From NCBI GenBank assembly GCA_910584995.1, contig CAJUDW010000012.1, positions 1 through 64,000 of the forward strand: 64,000 nucleotides of DNA. The letters are read 5' to 3'. Below, piece after piece: positions 58,975-64,000 of the stretch; position 1 is the first letter of the stretch; every line of letters begins with the position of its first letter. Below the pieces are notes generated by a model that made no database searches, was not told the DNA's origin, and worked only from the letters and a program-made list of their open reading frames with translations. This DNA comes from an uncultured Oscillibacter sp. Its GTDB lineage: Bacteria > Bacillota > Clostridia > Oscillospirales > Oscillospiraceae. The translations under genes were made by a program, and so were the position numbers.

Positions 58975-60489
58975 TCAGTCCTCCACATCCACCATCCAGT
59001 TGATGAACGGGCTGGCGGTGCAGCTTTCCTCGTCTGCTTCCGCTTTGAATTTCGCCACATTGGCCGTGGATTCCTTCACCGGACGGATGGTGCCCGCACC
59101 GGCTACGCAGCCGCCGGGACAGCCCATGCCCTCCAGCAGGTAGCCGTCCCGCTTGCCTGCCTTGGCCAGCATCAGCATCTTCCGGCACTCCCGGAGGCCG
59201 TCGCCGTACTCAATCTTGATCTCCCGTTCCGGGTCAATGTGCTTGATGGCCTCCACCACAGCGGCGGCTACGCCGCCGCCTACGGCGAACCCGCGGCCCA
59301 TGCCGCTGCCGGCGTCCATCTCGTCGTCAGGCCCGGCCTCAATGGCGGCAAAGTCAATTTCTTTTGCGTCGAACATGCCCTGCAATTCCTCGAAGGTCAG
59401 TACAAAGTCCACATCTGAACGGACTGTCCGGCGGTTGGCTTCCAGTTTTTTGGCGGAGCAGGGCCCGATAAAGCAGATTTTGGCCTCCGGCACGGCCTTT
59501 TTTACCAGGCGTGCTGTGATGACCATGGGGGTCAGGGCCATGGAGATGTAATCCTTGAACTCCGGGAACATGGTCTTTGCCATCATGCTCCAGGCGGGGC
59601 AGCAGGAGGTGCCCATGAAGGGCTGTTTCGCCGGGACTTCCTCCAAGAAGTCGTGGGCCTCCTGGACGGTACACATGTCCGCGCCGATGGAGACCTCTAC
59701 CACGTCAGAAAAGCCCAGCTTTTTCATGGCGGCTTTCAGCTTGGAGGGGGTTGCGTCCTTGCCGAACTGGCCCACAAAGGCCGGGGCTACGCAGGCGATG
59801 ACCTCGTCATGACGGCGCATGGCAGTAATGAGTTGGAAGATCTGGCTCTTGTCGGCAATGGCGCCGAAGGGGCAGTTCACCAGGCACATGCCGCAGGAGA
59901 CGCATTTGTTGTAGTTGATTTTGGCACGGCCCTGCTCGTCGCTCTCAATAGCGTTCATGCCGCAGGCGGCGGCGCAGGGGCGCTCCAGGTAGCTGATGGC
60001 CCGGTAGGGGCACTGGTTAAAGCACTTGCCGCATTTGATGCACTTGGACTGGTCAATATGGCAGTGCTTGTCCTTATCCAGGTAAATGGCGTCCTTGGGG
60101 CAGACATTCATGCAGGGATGGGAGATGCAGCCCTGACAGCTGTCCGTAATGCGGATCTGCTTGGGAGGGCAGGCGTTGCAAGCGGAATGGATGATATTGA
60201 CCAGCGGGGTCTCAAAATATTTTTGATCCGTCACCGCCTCGTCAATATGGGTGGAGAGATGGCCGCCGATGTTGATATTCATTCCCAGGGCCAGGCGGAC
60301 CCGGGCGATTATCACTGCCCGTTCCAGATAAACGTCGTGACGGTATTTGGCCACGTCGCCGGGCACCAGGGTATAGGGGATCAAGTCCACCTTGTCCCGG
60401 TCGCCCGGTTCCCATTCGTAGGCCAGCTTGGCGACTTCCCGAAACACACCCCGACGGATGTCGTCAACTGCACTGTGGACTCCTCGCAT
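58975..60489 (-). CDS. monomeric [FeFe] hydrogenase, group B type
   Basis: Likely produces or senses H2 with ferredoxin as partner. The 504-residue protein begins MRGVHSAVDDIRRGVF, which I associate with the B1 subgroup. The middle carries several ferredoxin-type Cys motifs (CQGCISHPCMNVCP, CIKCGKCFNQCP, CVSCGMCLVNCP). The H-cluster binding motifs are TSCCPAW (294-300), GPCSAKKLE (342-350) and EGMGCPGGCVAG (453-464); the second lacks the usual Met before Pro-Cys. It has its own promoter. Hydrogenase maturases are not in the window. Confidence 0.9.
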   Translation of the reverse strand: MRGVHSAVDDIRRGVFREVAKLAYEWEPGDRDKVDLIPYTLVPGDVAKYRHDVYLERAVIIARVRLALGMNINIGGHLSTHIDEAVTDQKYFETPLVNIIHSACNACPPKQIRITDSCQGCISHPCMNVCPKDAIYLDKDKHCHIDQSKCIKCGKCFNQCPYRAISYLERPCAAACGMNAIESDEQGRAKINYNKCVSCGMCLVNCPFGAIADKSQIFQLITAMRRHDEVIACVAPAFVGQFGKDATPSKLKAAMKKLGFSDVVEVSIGADMCTVQEAHDFLEEVPAKQPFMGTSCCPAWSMMAKTMFPEFKDYISMALTPMVITARLVKKAVPEAKICFIGPCSAKKLEANRRTVRSDVDFVLTFEELQGMFDAKEIDFAAIEAGPDDEMDAGSGMGRGFAVGGGVAAAVVEAIKHIDPEREIKIEYGDGLRECRKMLMLAKAGKRDGYLLEGMGCPGGCVAGAGTIRPVKESTANVAKFKAEADEESCTASPFINWMVDVED

Positions 60490-60557
60490 AGATGTTTCCT
60501 CCTTATCCTGACGGGCGGCGGATGCGCCCGTGTGTTATTGCGCCTTCCGGCGACTAC

Positions 60558-60586
60558 ATTATATAAGACGGATTCCTGATTTGCAA
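60558..60586 (-). promoter_or_regulatory. promoter of the [FeFe] hydrogenase gene
   Basis: Leftward TTGCAA (60586-60581), 17 bases, TATAAT (60563-60558). Confidence 0.8.
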
Positions 60587-60636
60587 GAATATATTCCGGG
60601 AAATGCCGGAAATGACTGGGATTTTTCTCTCAGGCA

Positions 60637-60680
60637 GAAAAACGCCAGAACGCGCCCGGAACCGGACGCGCTCTGACGCT
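60637..60680 (-). terminator. leftward terminator with no recognised gene upstream
   Basis: On the minus strand a stem of GCGTCAGAGCGCG-type sequence pairs with CGCGTTCTGGCG (with G-U pairs) around CCGG-TT-CCGG, followed by TTTTTCTG. It would stop leftward transcription just before the hydrogenase promoter. The 160 bases to its right (60681-60844) hold no recognised gene and no good leftward promoter. Confidence 0.6.
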
Positions 60681-60844
60681 TGGAGAGAAAAAAGAAATGA
60701 GAGGGAGATTTCCTCTGTGGAGGACACTATCAGCATACCCATAAAAGATGAAAATAATCTTGAATTTTTTTGAACAATCTGTAAACCATCGTCTGGTTGG
60801 CCCTTTTCAGCTGAATTTCAACTTTTGACCGTATACTTGTTTCA

Positions 60845-60873
60845 TTGACGAACGGCGGGATTGCCGCTATAAT
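60845..60873 (+). promoter_or_regulatory. promoter of the DUF4340-two-component operon
   Basis: TTGACG (60845-60850), 17 bases, TATAAT (60868-60873), leaving a leader of about 160 bases. Confidence 0.85.
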
Positions 60874-61039
60874 AAGGCTTGTTTAAAACCGGCCGCCCTT
60901 TTCCCCTGCGCCCGGATTCGCTGCCACGCCCCGGCGGCAGGATTTCCCCCGCCGTTTTTCCCGCAGGCCCCGGGGCTTGCTTTTCCCAAAACCGCCGGCT
61001 TGCCCGGCGTCATCATACGGACAGGAGGAGTTCCACGAT

Positions 61040-62104
61040 ATGGAAATGGATTGGAGACAGAGAAGGACCGTGACGATCCTCTCCGGTATTCTGGCGGTGC
61101 TGTTCGCCGCCGTGCTGATTATCTTAGGTATCCGCTATCAGGCGTCCCGGCCGGAGCCCCAGGAGGATCAGGAGGAAGCCGGTATTATGGAGCAGGCGGA
61201 TCACTCCGCCCTAAGCTATTATAACGGAACGGTTACCCTCTCTTTCGCCCTGGATGAGGAGGGGAACTGGGTGTGGGCGGACGATCCGAAGTTCCCCTTG
61301 AACGACGCCACCGTCACCACCCTTCTCAAGCAGCTGGCGGAGTTGAAGCCTCAGCAGATCCTGACCCCGGAGCCGGAGGAGGATCTGGCCACCTATGGCC
61401 TGGATACCCCGGCGGCCACCATCTCCGCCACCCAGGAGAACGGCTCCACCATCAGCCTGGAACTGGGGAAGACCACCACCGACGGAGACAGCTACTACAT
61501 GATGAAAAACGGCGACAAGTCTACTTTGTACATTATTGCCGATACCATTTACCGCACCATGCAGACCCCGATTTACGATATGTGCCGCCTGCCGGATCTG
61601 CCTGTCCTCACAGGTGAGCATTTACAGACGCTTTTCATCCAGGGGGCCGCCCCGGCGGCAGAGGAGGGGCAGGAGCACCCCAACCCAGCGCCTACCTGGA
61701 ACCTGCTGGCCCGATGGGCGGAGATCAGCCGCATGAACCTTTGGTTCCAGGGGGACAATAATGTCACCAGCAGTAAGAAGCTTCAGGAGATGGTTTCTGA
61801 TCTCCAGTTCTTTACGGTCACCAAATGCGTGGACTACAACCCCTCTGAGGACGCGGCATCCCTCTGCGGGTTCGAGTCCCCCGCCGCCACGCTGCGGGTG
61901 GGCTATACTACGGAGGAGGGCACGCAGGAGACCTTCACCCTGGTGGTGGGGGAGACGGCCTTCAGCGGCAGCGGCCGCTACGTGCGGATCAATGACGATA
62001 CCAGCATCTATCTGGCGCCGGACAACTGCGTGGACGCCCTGTTATCCATTGCTGCCGGAGGCCTTGAGGACAGCGCCGGGGAGCCGGCGGAAAGCGGGAC
62101 ATAA
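61040..62104 (+). CDS. DUF4340 domain membrane-anchored protein
   Basis: A 354-residue protein with one N-terminal membrane segment (VTILSGILAVLFAAVLIILGI, about 12-32) and an extracellular part made of two related halves: LSFALDEEGNWVWADDPKFPLNDATVTTLLKQLAELK, split by short turns, then YGLDTPAATISATQ, and later CGFESPAATLRVGY. The repeated 'G-L/F-x-x-P-A-A-T' pattern is that of DUF4340, seen in gliding and ABC-type gene clusters and in Firmicutes next to regulators. Function unknown. The first of two close ATGs follows AGGAGGAG. It precedes a two-component system in the same operon. Confidence 0.8.
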   Translation: MEMDWRQRRTVTILSGILAVLFAAVLIILGIRYQASRPEPQEDQEEAGIMEQADHSALSYYNGTVTLSFALDEEGNWVWADDPKFPLNDATVTTLLKQLAELKPQQILTPEPEEDLATYGLDTPAATISATQENGSTISLELGKTTTDGDSYYMMKNGDKSTLYIIADTIYRTMQTPIYDMCRLPDLPVLTGEHLQTLFIQGAAPAAEEGQEHPNPAPTWNLLARWAEISRMNLWFQGDNNVTSSKKLQEMVSDLQFFTVTKCVDYNPSEDAASLCGFESPAATLRVGYTTEEGTQETFTLVVGETAFSGSGRYVRINDDTSIYLAPDNCVDALLSIAAGGLEDSAGEPAESGT

Positions 62105-62122
62105 ACGGGAAGGAGGACGCTG

Positions 62123-62812
62123 GTGCGGATTTTAATTGTAGAGGACGAGGTTCGCCTGGCGGACACCCTCCAGGATCTGCTGGAGATCGAGGGCTATACC
62201 GCCGACACCCGCCACGACGGGGAGTCTGGCCTGGACGAGGCCCTCACCGGTATTTACGATGTGATCCTCCTGGATGTAATGCTGCCCCGGCTGGACGGGT
62301 TTTCCGTCCTCCGCCGCCTGCGGGAGGCGGGGAGCGCCGTCCCTGTCCTGATGCTGACGGCCCGATCCGAGGTGTCCGACAAGGTGCAGGGGCTGGATCA
62401 GGGGGCGGATTACTACCTGACCAAGCCCTTCGAGCCCAGGGAATTGCTGGCCTGTGTCCGGGCCTTGGCCCGGCGCCAGCCGGAACTGCGGAATACGGAT
62501 ATGCTGGAGTTCGGCGATTTGAAACTGGAAAAAAGCGCCTTTACCCTCTCCCGGGGGGAGCGGAGCGTCCGCCTCAGCCGGAAGGAATTCGATATGATGG
62601 AACTTTTGATGCTGAACCGGAACCTGGTTCTCACCAAGGAAAAACTCCTCTTGAAAATCTGGGGCTACGAGTCTGACGCGGAGGACAACAACGTGGAGGT
62701 CTATATCTCCTTTCTCCGCAAGAAACTGGATCACCTGCATTCGCAGGTGAAAATCAAAACCATCCGCATGGTTGGCTACTGCCTGGAGGACAGCGCGTCC
62801 CCGGAGAAATAA
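62123..62812 (+). CDS. OmpR-family response regulator
   Basis: The 229-residue protein has a receiver domain (1-115) with acidic pocket VEDE, phospho-acceptor Asp51 in ILLDVMLPRLDGF, the Thr in MLTARS and Lys in YLTKPFEP, and an OmpR winged helix (about 125-225: RLSRKEFDMMELLMLNRN, VEVYISFLRKKLD, IRMVGYCL). The start is GTG after GGAAGGAGG. It lies 12 bases before the kinase gene and 18 after DUF4340, so one operon. Confidence 0.95.
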   Translation: MRILIVEDEVRLADTLQDLLEIEGYTADTRHDGESGLDEALTGIYDVILLDVMLPRLDGFSVLRRLREAGSAVPVLMLTARSEVSDKVQGLDQGADYYLTKPFEPRELLACVRALARRQPELRNTDMLEFGDLKLEKSAFTLSRGERSVRLSRKEFDMMELLMLNRNLVLTKEKLLLKIWGYESDAEDNNVEVYISFLRKKLDHLHSQVKIKTIRMVGYCLEDSASPEK

Positions 62813-62824
62813 AAGGAGGCCCCG

Positions 62825-64000
62825 ATGATCCGGAGACTGCGGCTGAAATTCGTGGCGGTCTGCATGGCGCTGGTGACGGCGGTGCTGGCGGCGGTGCTGG
62901 GGGCGGTACTGGGGGCCGTCCGGGAGAATATCTCTGATCTCAGCGGACAGGTTCTCCAGCGGGTCATTCAGGAGGAGCCCTTCGGCCGGGAGGGGCGTCC
63001 GGATCTTGGCATCCGGATCGGCGGGGACCGGGTACAGCTGCCCTACTTTACCGTCAATATCTGGCCCGGCAGGGCCGGGACTTACACCGCCTACGTCACC
63101 GGCGGCACCTACGCCAATCTGGAGGATACGGCGGAACTGACCGCCATTCTGGAGGACTGCCTGGAGCAGAACCAGCCTGAGGGGACGGTGAAGGACTATC
63201 GTCTGCGCTATCTCCGGCAGGAGAGGGGCCTGTACTGGCGGCTGGCCTTTGTGGATATGTCCATGGAGCAGGCTATGCTGCGGGAGATGATGCGGTCTTA
63301 CCTCAACATTGCGGCGGCGGCGTTTCTCCTGCTGTTGGGGGTCTCCATCATCCTGGCCCGGTGGGCTACCAGGCCTGTGGAACGGGCATGGCGGCAGCAG
63401 CGGCAATTCCTCTCCGACGCCTCCCACGAGTTAAAAACGCCCCTGACGGTCATTCTCTCCAACGCCGCCCTGCTGGAGGCTGCCCCCTTGGAGGAACGGC
63501 CCGCCCGCTGGACGGACAACATCTGCTCCGAGGCTCAGCGGATGAAGTCCCTGGTAGAGGAGATGCTGACCCTGGCCCGGGCAGACAATATGACCCACAC
63601 CGCTGTTTTGACGGAGATCTCCCTGTCCGACATTGCCGCAGGCTGCGCCCTGGCCTTCGAGCCGGTGGCCTTTGAGGCGGGAAAGCCTTTAGAATATGAG
63701 GTGGCGGAAGGAACAGATGTTTTGGGGGACGGGGACAAGTTGCGCCAGCTGATCTCCATCCTGCTGGACAACGCCATTAAATATGGCGCGGCGGGAGGCG
63801 CCGTCTCCATGACCTTGCAGAAAACGGACCGGCAGGCAAAGCTGACGGTTTCCAATCCCGGCCCGCCCATCCCGCAGGCCCAGCTGCCCCGGCTTTTTGA
63901 GCGGTTCTACCGGGCGGACGGTTCCCGGGGGGAGCAGTCCGGCTTCGGGCTGGGGCTTCCTATCGGCGCGGCCATTGCCGCGGAGCACAAGGGGACGCTG
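62825..64000 (+). CDS. sensor histidine kinase, 3' end cut by window edge
   Basis: Partner kinase of the adjacent response regulator. The visible 392 residues have an N-terminal membrane segment (VAVCMALVTAVLAAVLGAVLGA), an external sensing loop of about 110 residues, a second membrane segment (IAAAAFLLLLGVSIILA), a dimerisation helix with His201 in SDASHELKTPLTV, the N-box LLDNAIKYG and G-box SGFGLGLPIG. The last few dozen residues lie beyond the window. The ATG follows AAAAGGAGG. Confidence 0.95.
   Translation, partial: MIRRLRLKFVAVCMALVTAVLAAVLGAVLGAVRENISDLSGQVLQRVIQEEPFGREGRPDLGIRIGGDRVQLPYFTVNIWPGRAGTYTAYVTGGTYANLEDTAELTAILEDCLEQNQPEGTVKDYRLRYLRQERGLYWRLAFVDMSMEQAMLREMMRSYLNIAAAAFLLLLGVSIILARWATRPVERAWRQQRQFLSDASHELKTPLTVILSNAALLEAAPLEERPARWTDNICSEAQRMKSLVEEMLTLARADNMTHTAVLTEISLSDIAAGCALAFEPVAFEAGKPLEYEVAEGTDVLGDGDKLRQLISILLDNAIKYGAAGGAVSMTLQKTDRQAKLTVSNPGPPIPQAQLPRLFERFYRADGSRGEQSGFGLGLPIGAAIAAEHKGTL

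Noticed and set aside
61866..61890. tRNA T-arm-like sequence GCGGGTTCGAGTCCCCC
   Set aside because: It lies in frame inside the DUF4340 gene (CGFESPAA), and no acceptor stem, anticodon arm or D-arm fits around it.

Overview
The window looks like chromosome of a GC-rich, low-oxygen Firmicute, most like a gut Oscillospiraceae-type clostridium. This is inferred from gene content: an LTA-synthase-like enzyme, HPr with His15 and Ser46, a ThiT thiamine ECF subunit, RicT, pyruvate phosphate dikinase, a group-B-like [FeFe] hydrogenase, strong AGGAGG ribosome sites and many TTGACA-17-TATAAT promoters. No rRNA, tRNA, CRISPR array, transposase or phage genes were found.

Layout. 1-7 kb: DUF4298 protein (cut by the edge), trmO, a small lipoprotein behind a structured leader, ptsH-uvrC, and an LTA-synthase-like gene coupled to a membrane protein. 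7-12.3 kb: a frameshifted SnoaL-like gene, an AraC/GyrI regulator, cysK and a two-gene restriction-modification pair. 12.4-16.9 kb: a visibly AT-richer accessory island of secreted and membrane proteins (a SpoIID/LytB-like protein, two further exported proteins, duplicated small membrane proteins, a membrane-tethered XRE regulator). It carries clear scars of module duplication. 17-25.5 kb: housekeeping genes (nadE, rnhA, holB-ricT, HAD phosphatase) and a TPP riboswitch-thiT unit. 25.7-29.6 kb: ppdK and a DHH phosphoesterase.

30-36.4 kb is a TetR-controlled operon tetR-TolC-like-adaptor-RND pump with a consensus promoter and two palindromic operators. 36.6-38.7 kb holds a small XRE gene, a DUF5714 protein, a zincin-like protein and a HAD phosphatase. 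38.9-47.0 kb is a compact histidine operon, hisZG-D-C-B-H-A-F-IE-J, in which HisZ and HisG are fused in one polypeptide. 47.3-49.8 kb has small membrane, zinc-ribbon and regulator genes and a metallo-beta-lactamase-fold protein. 50.0-58.5 kb is a galactose region: galK-galT-galE on the minus strand and a divergent mglB-mglA-mglC-type sugar importer on the plus strand. Import feeds the Leloir pathway. Both promoters lie in one 850-base gap that also holds a structured galK leader and a palindromic operator. 58.6-64 kb: a small membrane protein, the hydrogenase, then a DUF4340 protein with a two-component system that runs off the right edge.

The most unusual items are the duplicated and decayed modules of the AT-rich island, two candidate structured RNAs (about 1858-1990 and 54040-54154, both transcribed leftward), the HisZ-HisG fusion, and a complete RND/adaptor/TolC-like set in what appears to be a single-membrane organism. 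All family calls are from reading the sequence and memory of the families; no database search was run.
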